NCBI RefSeq assembly: GCF_009650095.1 | Contig: NZ_CP045915.1 | Location: 4,712,001 to 4,776,000, forward strand | Reading direction: 5' to 3' | From: Gracilibacillus salitolerans | GTDB taxonomy: Bacteria > Bacillota > Bacilli > Bacillales > Amphibacillaceae | Length of the DNA stretch: 64,000 nucleotides | Part shown: piece by piece, positions 36,387 to 47,899 of the stretch | Layout: the number at the start of each line of letters is the position of its first letter | Numbering within the stretch: position 1 is the first letter of the stretch | The notes under the pieces: generated by a model | Seen by the model: only the letters and a program-made list of their open reading frames with translations | Told to the model about the DNA's origin: nothing | The model's database searches: none | Position numbers and translations under genes: made by a program

Positions 36387-36737
36387 TTATCCTTCAAATG
36401 CATTTTTATCCATGTAACCGTCATTTTCCATAATAATTTTTAGTGCCTCCGGGTAATCATCTTTCGCTACTTCACATTCAATCGTATGTTCTCTAGGTGT
36501 ATCATCGTTGATCGTTTCACCGTTATCATTCGTTGTAAATGCAGCTACAATGCCTCCACCAGCACCCATACCTGAAGTGTTGTTACCTGAATATGCCAAT
36601 GGAGTTAATAATAACGTTCGATCTGCGTCTGGTAAATGGTCAACTCGAATATCATTTGTTTTCAATTTATTGAGCTCTGCTCTTACTGTTTCTGCATCAT
36701 CTTCCGTTTTGAAAAACGCCTGAATAGCTTTATACAT
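36387..36737 (-). CDS. Uncharacterised small protein, possibly general-stress type
   Basis: A 116-residue protein: N-terminal ferredoxin-like segment (YKAIQAFFKTEDDAETVRAEL), a central Gly-rich stretch (SGMGAGGGIVAA) and a C-terminal ECEVAKDDYPEALKIIMENDG. This resembles short Bacillus stress proteins that begin with a similar helix-strand unit, but I cannot name the family. The start at 36737 has AAAGG nine bases before. It is monocistronic with its own terminator. Confidence 0.7.
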   Translation of the reverse strand: MYKAIQAFFKTEDDAETVRAELNKLKTNDIRVDHLPDADRTLLLTPLAYSGNNTSGMGAGGGIVAAFTTNDNGETINDDTPREHTIECEVAKDDYPEALKIIMENDGYMDKNAFEG

Positions 36738-36882
36738 TATCATCATCCTTTCCATTTAATGTAGTGCTGGTTTTAATGTACCCGTTTCTGAGCAATATTA
36801 AACTTCTGTAAATTTTGATAAGTACATATGTGTGTTTCTTTGTCTATTCTAGTAAAATAAAAGGAAAAGGATGGGTGAATAT

Positions 36883-38160
36883 ATGAAAAAGTTTACGAAG
36901 CAAGAAAATAGTTGGATGTTTTACGATTGGGGAAGCTCTGCATTTTCGGTTATTATCACCACGGCTATTTTTCCTATTTATTACAAGGCACAAGCCACCA
37001 GCGCAGGTATTTCAGGAGCAGATTCTACTGCATATCTCGGTTACACCATTGCTGTTTTCACCTTTATTTTGGCTATGCTTGGACCGGTTTTAGGAACACT
37101 TGCAGATTACGAAGGACTAAAAAAGAAATTCTTTTTAAGCTTTATGGGGATGGGGGTTTTTTCCACTTTTGCTCTTATTTTTGTACCGGAAGGTCAATGG
37201 TTACTCTTACTGATTTTCTTTACATTAGCATCGCTCGGCTCTACAGGGGCAAATGTTTTTTACGATGGTTTCCTAGTGGATGTCACCGATGATAAACGAA
37301 TGAACCAAGTATCTGCCCGCGGCTTTGGACTTGGTTATATCGGTAGCGCCATTCCTTTTGTAATCAGTATTGCCATAATATTATTAGCTCAACAGGGTAT
37401 TCTACATATTAGTAGCACAACAGCAAGTAAAATTGCGTTTCTGATTACTTGTATATGGTGGGTAACTTTCGCCCTACCAATGATTAAAAATGTGAAGCAA
37501 ATACATTTTATAGAGCGCGATCCGCAACCCGTACGCCAAAGTTTCAAAAGGTTATTTCTCACCATCAAACATGTAAAGGAATATAAATACTTAACTATTT
37601 TTTTAATCGCTTATTTTTTCTATATAGACGGGGTCGGCACAATTATTTCGATGTCCACAGCCTATGGAACAGATGTCGGTCTTAGTTCAACTGTATTACT
37701 GGTAGTTTTACTTGTCACACAAGTGGTAGCCGCCCCTTTCTCCATAATATATGGTAAATTAGCTAACCGATTTTCTGCTAAAAGCATGTTATATATTGGA
37801 ATTTTCATTTATATCATTGTTTGTATTTATGGATATTTTCTAGAAACAGCATTTGATTTCTGGGTTCTCGCCATGCTCGTTGCTTCTTCACAAGGTGGAA
37901 TTCAGGCATTGAGCCGCTCCTATTTTGCCAAACTGATTCCCAAGAAAAACGCCAACGAATTTTTTGGTTTTTATAATATTTTCGGAAAGTTTGCTTCGAT
38001 TACTGGACCACTGCTTTTAGGGGCAACTGCGCAAATTACCGGTCGGTCGAACGCAGGCATTCTAAGTCTTATTGTCTTATTTGTTATCGGTATGATCATT
38101 CTTTATTTTGTTCCTTCTGACAAAAAACTGAATACGCTAACACAACCTATCTCAAAATGA
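36883..38160 (+). CDS. UMF1-family MFS transporter (YxiO-like)
   Basis: A 425-residue protein with about twelve membrane segments. It carries the marks of the UMF1/Atg22-like branch of the MFS: SWMFYDWGSSAFSVIITTAIFP near the N-terminus, the loop GTLADYEGLKKKF, and SQGGIQALSRSYFAKLIP in the second half. Bacterial substrates are unknown. I use 36883 rather than the ATG four codons earlier, because the purine-rich site GGAAAAGG lies right against the earlier one. Confidence 0.87.
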   Translation: MKKFTKQENSWMFYDWGSSAFSVIITTAIFPIYYKAQATSAGISGADSTAYLGYTIAVFTFILAMLGPVLGTLADYEGLKKKFFLSFMGMGVFSTFALIFVPEGQWLLLLIFFTLASLGSTGANVFYDGFLVDVTDDKRMNQVSARGFGLGYIGSAIPFVISIAIILLAQQGILHISSTTASKIAFLITCIWWVTFALPMIKNVKQIHFIERDPQPVRQSFKRLFLTIKHVKEYKYLTIFLIAYFFYIDGVGTIISMSTAYGTDVGLSSTVLLVVLLVTQVVAAPFSIIYGKLANRFSAKSMLYIGIFIYIIVCIYGYFLETAFDFWVLAMLVASSQGGIQALSRSYFAKLIPKKNANEFFGFYNIFGKFASITGPLLLGATAQITGRSNAGILSLIVLFVIGMIILYFVPSDKKLNTLTQPISK

Positions 38161-38250
38161 TATCATTTGCATCTCACCTGAGCATTGTTTAGATCGATTT
38201 GGTATAATACACTTTACATTAACGAGTTATTTTCAAAATAATTAGATAAA

Positions 38251-38301
38251 GACAAACTTGGCTTATCACCAAGTACTGGCGAAAGCCTTCGTTTTTTATA
38301 C
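38251..38301 (+). repeat. Element D, copy 2 (terminator-like repeat)
   Basis: CTTGG-CTTATCA-CCAAG and GGC-GAAA-GCC hairpins followed by TTCGTTTTTT, nearly identical to the minus-strand copy after tnrA. It lies 91 bp past the UMF1 stop and probably ends that transcript. A TACTATCA/TGATAGTA inverted repeat follows it. Confidence 0.75.
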
Positions 38302-38392
38302 TATCAACATTTACATTTTATACTTTATGATAGTACAAAATAAAACAGATAGAAAAAAAATTGGTGTCACGCTTATGCTTTAACTATATATT

Positions 38393-38533
38393 AAAGTGAG
38401 ATTCCATCAGTGGCCCCCCACTGATGGGTAGCGAAACTTATCAGGGTGCTATCGTCCGTTATTCCCATGTATGCTTTCATTAGTTTTTCCAAGTTTAGAA
38501 GGGGGCTTATGGACGATTGTCACCGTGATAAAA
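38393..38533. repeat. Element C, copy 2
   Basis: Begins AAAGTGAGATTCC with a perfect CCATCAGTGG/CCACTGATGG hairpin. It then has TTATCAGGGTGCTATCGTCC, which pairs with GGACGATTGTCACCGTGATAA at the end across an AT-rich loop. It stops about 30 bp before the gdhA start, so it lies within or next to the gdhA promoter or leader. Confidence 0.85.
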
Positions 38534-38562
38534 ATAAACAAAGATAAGGAGAGAACAAATAA

Positions 38563-39927
<1,365 letters not shown>

Positions 39928-39975
39928 ATTATTCTTCGCTGATAAAACTATTTTTTCTTCATAATGTTGTACAAG

Positions 39976-40018
39976 AAGTATACACTCGTTCCAATTAAAA
40001 GGAATGGAGTGTATGCTT
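39976..40018 (+). terminator. Terminator after gdhA
   Basis: AAGTATACACTCGTTCC pairs with GGAATGGAGTGTATGCTT, two mismatches, followed by seven T. Confidence 0.85.
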
Positions 40019-40190
40019 TTTTTATTTTTGTAATGAAGCACAGCAATTGCATGAAACTATTTCAAAATGAGATGTATCAAACTAGGAAGCATACGCCAAA
40101 AGCGTTTTTTTCAAGACACCCCATCTCCAGCAAATTGCGTTCTCTCACAAACAGATCATTCGCTTCTCCTCTCTAGTTCTTTTATAATAA

Positions 40191-40204
40191 TGTAAACGCT
40201 TAAC
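40191..40204 (+). promoter_or_regulatory. cre-like site before the aldo/keto reductase
   Basis: TGTAAACGCTTAAC matches the CcpA consensus with one mismatch and directly follows a TATAAT-like -10 (40183-40188), 19 bp from the start codon. A site here would let CcpA block transcription. Confidence 0.4.
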
Positions 40205-40222
40205 AATAGGAGGTTACAAACG

Positions 40223-41167
40223 ATGGAATATCGTCATTTAGGAAAAACCGGTCTGAAAGTAAGCGAAATTAGTTTGGGCAGCTGGCTTACATATGGTGGC
40301 TATGTCGAGGAAAAGAATGCAGAAGCTTCCATTGATAAAGCCTATGATCTCGGCATTAATTTTTTTGATACAGCCAATGTTTATATGCGTGGAGAAGCAG
40401 AAAAAATTGTAGGGAAAGCATTACGGAAATATCCACGCAGCTCTTATGTACTTGCTACAAAAGTATTTGGAAAAATGGGAGATGGACCAAATGATCAAGG
40501 CCTTTCCCGTAAACATATTATGGAGCAGTGTGATGCGAGCTTGCAGCGGTTAGGACTCGATTATGTCGATGTTTATTATTGTCACCGCTACCACCCTGAC
40601 ACACCATTAGAGGAAACGTTGCGTGCATTGGATGATCTTATTCGCCAAGGAAAAGTGTTATATATCGGTGTCAGTGAATGGACTGCCGAGCAAATGACAG
40701 AAGCTGTTCATCTTGCTGACCAAAAACTGTTAGACCGCATTGTCGTGAATCAACCAAACTACAGCATGCTTCATCGCTATATTGAAAATGAAGTTATCCC
40801 CGTAAGCGAGAAGCATGGCATTGGTCAGATTGTCTTCTCCCCTCTCGCCCAAGGTGTATTAACAGGAAAATACAAAAAAGGAGAAGCTATTCCTGAAGAT
40901 AGTCGTGCCGCTCAAAAAAACTTAGATTTATCTCGTGTTTTAACAGAGCAGAACTTAGAACGTGTCGAAGCCTTAAAAGGGATTGCTGCTAACGAAAACT
41001 TGTCATTAGCTCAATTATCGATTGCCTGGATTTTACGTCAAGACAATGTATCTAGTGCCCTTATCGGCGCAAGTAAACCAGAACAGATCGAAGAAAACGC
41101 AAAAGCGTCTGGTGTAACTCTCTCTAAGGAAACCATTGCGAAAGTGGAAGATATATTACATCAGTAA
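40223..41167 (+). CDS. Aldo/keto reductase (Kv-beta-like)
   Basis: A 314-residue (beta/alpha)8 oxidoreductase using NADPH. The catalytic tetrad can be placed: Asp and Tyr in NFFDTANVY, Lys in LATKVF and His in YYCHRYHPD. The C-terminal cofactor loop is SSALIGASKPEQIEENAKAS. It resembles potassium-channel beta-subunit and YccK/YhdN-like enzymes that reduce aldehydes or sugars. TAGGAGG precedes the ATG. It stands alone. Confidence 0.9.
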   Translation: MEYRHLGKTGLKVSEISLGSWLTYGGYVEEKNAEASIDKAYDLGINFFDTANVYMRGEAEKIVGKALRKYPRSSYVLATKVFGKMGDGPNDQGLSRKHIMEQCDASLQRLGLDYVDVYYCHRYHPDTPLEETLRALDDLIRQGKVLYIGVSEWTAEQMTEAVHLADQKLLDRIVVNQPNYSMLHRYIENEVIPVSEKHGIGQIVFSPLAQGVLTGKYKKGEAIPEDSRAAQKNLDLSRVLTEQNLERVEALKGIAANENLSLAQLSIAWILRQDNVSSALIGASKPEQIEENAKASGVTLSKETIAKVEDILHQ

Positions 41168-41288
41168 TAGTACCTATACCAAGTAATCCCTAGTTACTTG
41201 GTATTATTTTTTACAATTTTTACAATAAATTCATTGACTTTTTCATTATTCAAGTATACTATGTTATTAAACGGACAATAAATGGAAT

Positions 41289-41454
41289 TCTTATCCAGAG
41301 AGGTGGAGGGGCAGGCCCTGTGAATCCTCGGCAACAGGTTAGAAAGATAACACTGTGCCAAATCCTGCGGGACAGCATAAACTGAACCCGAAAGATAAGA
41401 AGGAATGATTACACATTGCTTACCTTCTTATCAAATGATAAGAAGGTTTTTTTA
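41289..41454 (+). ncRNA. SAM-I (S-box) riboswitch with terminator
   Basis: A textbook S-box: TTATCCAGAGAGGTGGAGGG, GGCCCTGTGAATCCTCGGCA, GTGCCAAATCCTGC and the closing GAAAGATAAG, with P1 formed by CTTATC (41290-41295) and GATAAG (41394-41399). A 12-bp terminator stem (41422-41447) followed by seven T comes next. Its first arm CCTTCTTATC can also pair with the 3' P1 strand GATAAG plus AGG, the expected antiterminator switch. High SAM would stop transcription before cysH, linking sulfate reduction to methionine status. Confidence 0.96.
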
Positions 41455-41472
41455 ATGAGGAGGAAGCAACAA

Positions 41473-42201
41473 ATGCTGACTTATGAAAATTTTTATGACA
41501 GCCCGTTGAACAATGAGACTCCCGACCAACACGATCCTACAAAAGGCGCTCTAAAAATCCTTGAATGGGCTTATCAAACGTATGGTAATTCGTTAGTCTA
41601 TGCCTGTAGTTTTGGAGCAGAAAGTATGGTTCTAATTGACCTGATTGCAACTGTCCAACCAGATGCTAGATTAGTATTTTTAGATACTGGCTTGCATTTT
41701 CAAGAAACATATGACCTGATTGATGAGGTCAAGGAACGTTATCCGTCATTAGATATCGTGATGCAGAAGCCTTCGCTCACTGTTGATGAACAACGAGAAC
41801 AACATGGATCAGCGTTGTGGAGCAGGAATCCTGATCAATGTTGTTACATTAGAAAAGTAAAGCCATTGGAAGACGCACTGAGTGGAGCAACCGCCTGGAT
41901 TTCAGGGTTAAGACGGTCGCAATCTCCGACGAGAGCGAACACCAACTTTATTAACAAAGATGACCGTTTCCAATCGATTAAAATTTGCCCATTAATTTAT
42001 TGGTCCTGGGATGATGTGTGGGAATATATTGAGCAACATCAATTACCTTATAACAAGCTGCATGATCAAAATTATCCTAGCATCGGTTGTATACCATGTA
42101 CTACACAAGTTACAGATGCTGATGACGAACGTTCAGGACGATGGGCCAACTTTCAGAAAACTGAATGTGGATTACATGCTACTCCACAATCAACGAAGTA
42201 A
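41473..42201 (+). CDS. cysH: Phosphoadenylyl-/adenylyl-sulfate reductase
   Basis: A thioredoxin-dependent reductase giving sulfite from PAPS or APS. The 242-residue protein has the PP-loop-type SFGAESMVLIDLI. Unlike enterobacterial CysH, it carries the four Cys that hold a 4Fe-4S cluster (DQCCYIRKVKPL and SIGCIPCT), plus the C-terminal ECGLH catalytic Cys. Bacillus subtilis CysH, which also has them, uses both substrates. Presence of cysC here suggests that PAPS is made. The start at 41473 has GAGGAGG before it; the longer frame starts inside the terminator. First gene of the S-box operon. Confidence 0.94.
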   Translation: MLTYENFYDSPLNNETPDQHDPTKGALKILEWAYQTYGNSLVYACSFGAESMVLIDLIATVQPDARLVFLDTGLHFQETYDLIDEVKERYPSLDIVMQKPSLTVDEQREQHGSALWSRNPDQCCYIRKVKPLEDALSGATAWISGLRRSQSPTRANTNFINKDDRFQSIKICPLIYWSWDDVWEYIEQHQLPYNKLHDQNYPSIGCIPCTTQVTDADDERSGRWANFQKTECGLHATPQSTK

Positions 42202-42258
42202 TCATTTTTTTATTGCCAAACTCAAGTAAATCTATCGGATTAATTAAAAGAGGTGAAG

Positions 42259-44055
42259 ATGTTGACATTACAAGTAGTAAACAGTCCGTTTGATGAAAAA
42301 CAAACGGAAATATTAAATCAAATTCTACCAACACTGACAGACGCACAAAAAAATTGGCTTGCTGGATACTTGGCCGCTTCTCAATCATCACAAAACGTTA
42401 CAACTGTTGAACAGCCAGCACCTGCACAGGTTAAAACCCGAACCGTCACTATTTTATACGGATCGGAAACTGGTAATAGTCAAGAACTAGCAGAACAGCT
42501 ATCCAAGCAAGTAAAGGACATTCAAAGAGACGTAACAGTTTCTGCCATGGATGACTTTAAACCGAAGAAACTAAAAGAAGCAGAAGATTTACTCATTATT
42601 ACAGCAACTCATGGTGAAGGGGATCCGCCTGACAACGCGATTCAATTCCATGAATTTTTACACGGACGCAAGGCTCCAAAACTCGAACATGTTAAGTTTT
42701 CTGTTTTGTCACTTGGTGATGAGTCTTATGAACACTTCTGTCAGACTGGTAAGGATTTTGATAAACGTTTAGAGGAATTGGGGGCGACTAGAATTCATCC
42801 ACGTGTTGACTGTGATGTCGATTACGAAGAACTTGCCGACGAATGGATTTCAGAGGTAATCGGTATTCTGAAAAAAGATGCCGGAAACAACGCAGAAACT
42901 GTCGACACTCAACCATCACCTGCAGAACAACCGATTTATTCTAAAAGCAATCCTTATTCTGCTGAAGTATTAGATAACTTCGTTCTTAGTGGTAAAGGAT
43001 CAAATAAAGAAACAAGACACATCGAAATTTCTTTGGAAGGCTCTAACCTCAGTTATGAACCTGGAGATTGTTTAGCAATTTATCCAAAGAATGACCCAGC
43101 GCTGGTTCAAGCGATGATTGAAGAGCTTAAATGGAATCCAGAACAGACGATACCAATTAATAAACAAGGGGAAATTCGCTCCGTACAGGAAGCTCTAACC
43201 TCCATTTTTGAGATTACGAGAATTACGAAAGGCTTATTGGAAAAAGCTAGCACTTATTTTAATCATGAAAAACTTCAAGAATTAGTAAAAGATCCCGAAA
43301 AAGTAAAAGCCTATATCGATGGTCGTGATTTATTAGATTTGATTATTGACTATCCACCAAAACAACTGGATCCAACATCCATTATGCACTTTTTAAGAAA
43401 AATCCCTGCAAGACAATATTCGATTGCTAGTAGTTATCAAGCAAATCCTGATGAAGTTCATTTAACATTGGCAACTGTAAGGTATCATACACATGGTCGT
43501 GATCGATGTGGCGTATGCACAGGGGAAATTGCTGACAGAATTAAACCAGGTGATCAGCTCAATGCCTACGTACACAAAAATCCGAACTTCAAGTTTCCAA
43601 TGGATGAAGAAACACCAGTCATCATGATTGGCCCTGGTACTGGTGTAGCACCGTTTAGAGGCTATATCGAAGAACGAGAAGAACTTGAATTGAAAGGGAA
43701 AACATGGCTCTTCTTTGGTGACCAGCATTTCCGCACTGACTTTTTGTATCAAGTTGATTGGCAAAATTGGTTAAAGCAAGGTTACCTAGCTAAAATGGAC
43801 GTCGCCTTCTCCAGAGATAGTGATGAAAAGATATATGTACAACATCGCATGCAAGAGAAGGCTAAAGAATTATTCGAATGGATTGAAGCTGGTGCACATC
43901 TTTATGTTTGCGGCGATGAAAAACGAATGGCAAAGGATGTTCATGAAGCTTTAATTACAATTATTAGTCAAGAAGGAAACCTTAGCAAAGAAGCTGCAAC
44001 AGAGTACGTCAATAAATTAAAACAGGAAAAAAGATATCAACGTGATGTGTATTAA
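42259..44055 (+). CDS. cysJ: Sulfite reductase flavoprotein alpha subunit
   Basis: Carries electrons from NADPH to the CysI hemoprotein. The 598-residue protein has a flavodoxin domain (about 65-210, ILYGSETGNSQELAEQL), an FAD-binding connecting domain (about 230-450, RQYSIASS) and an NADPH domain (IGPGTGVAPFRGYIEE, then YVCGDEKRMAKDV). The N-terminus QVVNSPFDEKQTEIL matches Bacillus CysJ. The ATG at 42259 is close behind GAGGTGA; the TTG next to it is an alternative start. Confidence 0.95.
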   Translation: MLTLQVVNSPFDEKQTEILNQILPTLTDAQKNWLAGYLAASQSSQNVTTVEQPAPAQVKTRTVTILYGSETGNSQELAEQLSKQVKDIQRDVTVSAMDDFKPKKLKEAEDLLIITATHGEGDPPDNAIQFHEFLHGRKAPKLEHVKFSVLSLGDESYEHFCQTGKDFDKRLEELGATRIHPRVDCDVDYEELADEWISEVIGILKKDAGNNAETVDTQPSPAEQPIYSKSNPYSAEVLDNFVLSGKGSNKETRHIEISLEGSNLSYEPGDCLAIYPKNDPALVQAMIEELKWNPEQTIPINKQGEIRSVQEALTSIFEITRITKGLLEKASTYFNHEKLQELVKDPEKVKAYIDGRDLLDLIIDYPPKQLDPTSIMHFLRKIPARQYSIASSYQANPDEVHLTLATVRYHTHGRDRCGVCTGEIADRIKPGDQLNAYVHKNPNFKFPMDEETPVIMIGPGTGVAPFRGYIEEREELELKGKTWLFFGDQHFRTDFLYQVDWQNWLKQGYLAKMDVAFSRDSDEKIYVQHRMQEKAKELFEWIEAGAHLYVCGDEKRMAKDVHEALITIISQEGNLSKEAATEYVNKLKQEKRYQRDVY

Positions 44056-44067
44056 GGGGGAACAAAA

Positions 44068-45780
44068 ATGGTAAACGATCCAAATAAATTAGACCCGATG
44101 GAAAAATTAAAAGTAGAGAGCCGTTTTTTAAGGGGAACGATTCAAGAAGGGTTACAAGACCCAATTACCGCATCGATATCAGATGATGATACTAAATTGC
44201 TGAAATTCCACGGAAGTTATCAACAGGATGATCGCGATATCCGGGATGAGCGACGAAGACAAAAACTGGAGCCCGCCTATCAATTTATGCTCCGTGTTGC
44301 TATTCCTGGAGGTGTCGCAACACCGAAGCAGTGGCTTGCAACCGATGACTTGGCACAAAAATATGGAGATCATACGATAAAACTGACTACTCGCCAAGCT
44401 TTTCAGCTACACGGGATATTAAAATGGAATTTAAAAGACACAATTAAAACAATCAATGAAGCGTTAATGACAACGATTGCCGCATGTGGAGATGTCAATC
44501 GTAATGTCATGTGTAACCCGAATCCTTATCAGTCTGAAATTCATCAAGAAATTCAGGATTGGGCTCAAAAAATCAGTGATCACCTTTCACCAAAAACAGG
44601 TGCCTATCATGAAATATGGTTAGATCAAGAAAAAATTATCGATTCTAAAGAGGAAGAAGAGCCAATTTACGGCAAAACGTATTTGCCAAGGAAATTTAAA
44701 ATTGGTATTGCTGCACCTCCTTCTAATGATGTCGATGTTTTTTCTCAAGATCTCGGTTTCATTGCTATTATAGAAGACAATCAAGTTAAAGGATTTAATG
44801 TCGTAGTTGGTGGGGGTATGGGATCAACGCATGGTAATACGAATACCTACCCACAGTTAGGGAAAATTGCTGGATACTGTGATAAAGAAGATGTAATTGA
44901 TGTTGCTGAAAAAATCGTCACGATTCAACGGGATTACGGAAATCGATCTGACCGCAAGAATGCTAGATTTAAATATACGATCGACCACCATGGTCTTGAT
45001 TGGTTTAAACATGAGCTTGCTGATCGTCTAGGCTGGGAACTTAAGGAAGCGAAAGACTATCATTTTGACCATAATGGTGACAGATTTGGTTGGGTAAAAG
45101 GGAAAAACAGATGGCATCTAACCCTATTTGTCGAAAATGGAAGAGTAAAAGATGCTGATGATTATAAATTGCTGACAGCTCTTCGTGAAATTGCTCATAT
45201 TCATACTGGCGATTTTCGCTTAACACCAAATCAGAATCTAGTAATCGCTAATGTTACAGCACAGAAAAAGAAAAAAATTAACGATATCATCGAAATGTAT
45301 GGAATCACAGATGGGAAACAATATTCCGGCTTGCGTCAGAATTCGATTGCTTGTGTGGCGCTGCCTACTTGTGGATTAGCAATGGCCGAATCCGAACGCT
45401 ATTTACCATCACTTATCGACAAAATTGAAGGTCTTTTAGCTGCAGAAGGTATACAAGATGAAGAGATTGTGATCCGAATGTCTGGATGTCCAAATGGTTG
45501 TTCACGCCCTGCCTTAGCTGAAATAGCCTTTATCGGTAAAGCACCAGGTAAATACAATCTATATCTTGGAGGAAGCTTCATTGGGGACCGATTAAATCAG
45601 CTTTATCGTGAAAATATTGGTGAAGAAGATATTCTGGCAATCTTGAAAGAAATTTTCAATGACTTTGCGAGTAATCGCTTAGATAAAGAACATTTCGGGG
45701 ACTTTGTCGTGCGTAAAGGCTATGTAGATGAAGTGTACGACGGACAAAACTTCCACCGTGATACGAAAGGGGTTTTATAA
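44068..45780 (+). CDS. cysI: Sulfite reductase hemoprotein beta subunit
   Basis: Reduces sulfite to sulfide by six electrons at a coupled siroheme and 4Fe-4S centre. The 570-residue protein has two nitrite/sulfite reductase half-repeats and the cluster ligands in [14 protein letters not shown] and [12 protein letters not shown] (C-x5-C ... C-x3-C). It lies 12 bp after cysJ, and its TAA overlaps the sat start by one base (TAATG). Siroheme synthesis genes are not in the window. Confidence 0.96.
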   Translation: MVNDPNKLDPMEKLKVESRFLRGTIQEGLQDPITASISDDDTKLLKFHGSYQQDDRDIRDERRRQKLEPAYQFMLRVAIPGGVATPKQWLATDDLAQKYGDHTIKLTTRQAFQLHGILKWNLKDTIKTINEALMTTIAACGDVNRNVMCNPNPYQSEIHQEIQDWAQKISDHLSPKTGAYHEIWLDQEKIIDSKEEEEPIYGKTYLPRKFKIGIAAPPSNDVDVFSQDLGFIAIIEDNQVKGFNVVVGGGMGSTHGNTNTYPQLGKIAGYCDKEDVIDVAEKIVTIQRDYGNRSDRKNARFKYTIDHHGLDWFKHELADRLGWELKEAKDYHFDHNGDRFGWVKGKNRWHLTLFVENGRVKDADDYKLLTALREIAHIHTGDFRLTPNQNLVIANVTAQKKKKINDIIEMYGITDGKQYSGLRQNSIACVALPTCGLAMAESERYLPSLIDKIEGLLAAEGIQDEEIVIRMSGCPNGCSRPALAEIAFIGKAPGKYNLYLGGSFIGDRLNQLYRENIGEEDILAILKEIFNDFASNRLDKEHFGDFVVRKGYVDEVYDGQNFHRDTKGVL

Positions 45781-46967
45781 TGGTAGCGATTAAAGAACAA
45801 ATACAAGAAACGATTGAAGCACATGGTGGTACTTTAATCAATCGTGAAATAAAAGGTGCAGAGCGAGAAAAATTGTTAAAAGAGGCGGAAGCTTTTAAAA
45901 CATTGACAATCAATGCATGGAGTATTTCAGACTTGGAACTGATAGGCATCGGCGGATTTAGTCCACTTACCGGTTTCCTCGGTAAAAAAGACTATCTAGA
46001 AGTAGTTGAAAATGTACATCTGGCAGATGGTACGGTTTGGAGTATTCCAATTACACTAGCAGTAACAGAAGCGGAAGCAGACAACTTAGACATCGGTGAA
46101 AAGATTGCACTTTACGGCGAAGATGGGATTCTTTACGGAACACTGGATTTAGAGGAGAAGTACACCTATGACAAAGTAAAAGAGGCACAATCTGTTTATG
46201 GTACAACAGAAGATGCACACCCTGGTGTCAAAAAACTTTATGAAAAAGGCAATGTCTATTTAGCTGGACCTATCACCTTACTAAATCGACCTACACATGA
46301 TCAATTTAAGGAATTTCATCTCGATCCTTCAGAAACAAGACAACTTTTTCAGGATTTAGGCTGGAAAACGGTAGTTGGTTTCCAAACAAGAAACCCTGTC
46401 CATCGCGCCCATGAATATATTCAAAAAAGTGCATTGGAATCTGTTGATGGTCTATTACTGAATCCGTTGGTCGGAGAAACAAAATCCGATGATATTCCAG
46501 CAGATATTCGCATGGAAAGCTATCAGGTAATTCTGAAGCATTATTATCCGAAAGATCGTACACGTCTTGTTATTTATCCAGCTGCAATGCGTTATGCGGG
46601 ACCACGCGAGGCGATTTTACATGCCATCGTCCGTAAAAATTATGGCTGTACGCATTTCATTGTCGGTCGTGATCATGCAGGTGTCGGTGATTATTATGGT
46701 ACGTATGAAGCACAGGAATTAATCTCGCAATATGAAGCAGAGCTTGGTATTCAAATTTTCAAATTCGAGCATGCTTTCTTTTGTCAAAAATGCGAGAACA
46801 TGGCTACACAGAAAACATGTCCGCATGATAAATCCGAGCATGTCCATCTAAGTGGAACAAAAGTAAGAGAAAAGCTTCGCAATGGTGAAGCCTTGCCTCG
46901 ACAATTTTCAAGACCAGAAGTGGCTGAAGTATTAATTAAAGGATTACAAAGGGGTTCAAACGCATGA
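45780..46967 (+). CDS. sat: Sulfate adenylyltransferase (ATP sulfurylase)
   Basis: Activates sulfate with ATP to adenylyl sulfate. A 395-residue single-chain Sat of the dissimilatory/Bacillus type, with the [15 protein letters not shown] active-site motif and [12 protein letters not shown]. The Cys-containing [16 protein letters not shown] loop near residues 334-349 is a zinc-ribbon-like feature seen in this group. Stop and cysC start overlap by four bases (ATGA). Confidence 0.96.
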   Translation: MVAIKEQIQETIEAHGGTLINREIKGAEREKLLKEAEAFKTLTINAWSISDLELIGIGGFSPLTGFLGKKDYLEVVENVHLADGTVWSIPITLAVTEAEADNLDIGEKIALYGEDGILYGTLDLEEKYTYDKVKEAQSVYGTTEDAHPGVKKLYEKGNVYLAGPITLLNRPTHDQFKEFHLDPSETRQLFQDLGWKTVVGFQTRNPVHRAHEYIQKSALESVDGLLLNPLVGETKSDDIPADIRMESYQVILKHYYPKDRTRLVIYPAAMRYAGPREAILHAIVRKNYGCTHFIVGRDHAGVGDYYGTYEAQELISQYEAELGIQIFKFEHAFFCQKCENMATQKTCPHDKSEHVHLSGTKVREKLRNGEALPRQFSRPEVAEVLIKGLQRGSNA

Positions 46968-47563
46968 CACAATCCAAAAACATCGTATGGCATGATTCAG
47001 TGGTATCCAAACAGGATCGTAGCAGGCAAAATGACCATCAAAGTCCGGTATTATGGTTCACCGGACTCTCAGGGTCAGGTAAATCCACGATTACGGTGGA
47101 ACTGGAAAAGGCACTGTTTGAAAAAGGCATTCGCTCCTATCGCTTAGATGGTGATAATATCCGTCACGGACTAAACAATAATTTAGGATTTAGCCCAGAA
47201 GACCGCAAAGAAAATATTAGACGTATTGGCGAAGTAGCTAAATTATTAAATGATGCAGGTTTAATCACACTTACCGCTTTTATTTCACCATATCGTGAAG
47301 ACCGTGATAATGTCAGAAATCTTTTAGCTGATGGAGATTTTATCGAAGTATATGTAAAATGTAGCCTGGAAAGCTGTGAAGCGCGTGATCCTAAAGGACT
47401 TTACCAAAAAGCACGTGCAGGTGAAATTAAAGGATTTACTGGTATTGATGCGCCATATGAAGAGCCGGAGCAACCGGAGTTAGTGATCGATACAGAAAAT
47501 AAATCTGTTGACGAAGCAGTAGCTGAGATAATTGAGTATTTGGAAATTAGAAGTTATATTTAA
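46964..47563 (+). CDS. cysC: Adenylyl-sulfate kinase
   Basis: Phosphorylates APS to PAPS. The 199-residue protein has a P-loop GLSGSGKST, the [15 protein letters not shown] substrate segment and [15 protein letters not shown]. It completes the sulfate-to-sulfide route encoded by this operon. A strong terminator 150 bp downstream ends the unit. No sulfate transporter gene is included. Confidence 0.95.
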   Translation: MTQSKNIVWHDSVVSKQDRSRQNDHQSPVLWFTGLSGSGKSTITVELEKALFEKGIRSYRLDGDNIRHGLNNNLGFSPEDRKENIRRIGEVAKLLNDAGLITLTAFISPYREDRDNVRNLLADGDFIEVYVKCSLESCEARDPKGLYQKARAGEIKGFTGIDAPYEEPEQPELVIDTENKSVDEAVAEIIEYLEIRSYI

Positions 47564-47712
47564 AGAAGGTGGATGGACTCTCACTATCCAGCAATGACGG
47601 CTAACTGGGCAGCAACGTATTAAACATATAATTTCTAGTGCCTAACCGTATGTCAAAACCAACTTCTATTAATGTTACCAGTAGTATTGATAAAAACTCT
47701 ACTAAAATGTAT

Positions 47713-47758
47713 AAACCGCATGAAATCAAACTGTTTACAATTTGATTTCATGCGGTTT
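47713..47758 (+). terminator. Terminator after the cys operon
   Basis: A perfect 18-bp stem, AAACCGCATGAAATCAAA and its complement, with a 10-nt loop and TATTTT after. Confidence 0.9.
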
Positions 47759-47826
47759 TATTTTCATGATTCAAACTAAAATTTTCAACTTCTGCCCTAA
47801 CTCTTTTTTGTTGCAATTTAAATTAA

Positions 47827-47847
47827 TACGACATATAATATGTCGTA
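47827..47847. promoter_or_regulatory. PadR-type operator
   Basis: A perfect 21-bp palindrome, TACGACATAT-A-ATATGTCGTA, followed by two direct CGATATAT copies (47849-47856 and 47862-47869). It lies 50-75 bp before the padR start and is the probable autoregulatory operator. Confidence 0.65.
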
Positions 47848-47899
47848 ACGATATATCTTTGCGATATATTAGACAAAATGCATTACAAGGAGGTTAATG

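Noticed and set aside
39964..40176. 70-codon ORF after gdhA
   Set aside because: It begins in the gdhA terminator stem and has no supporting signal.
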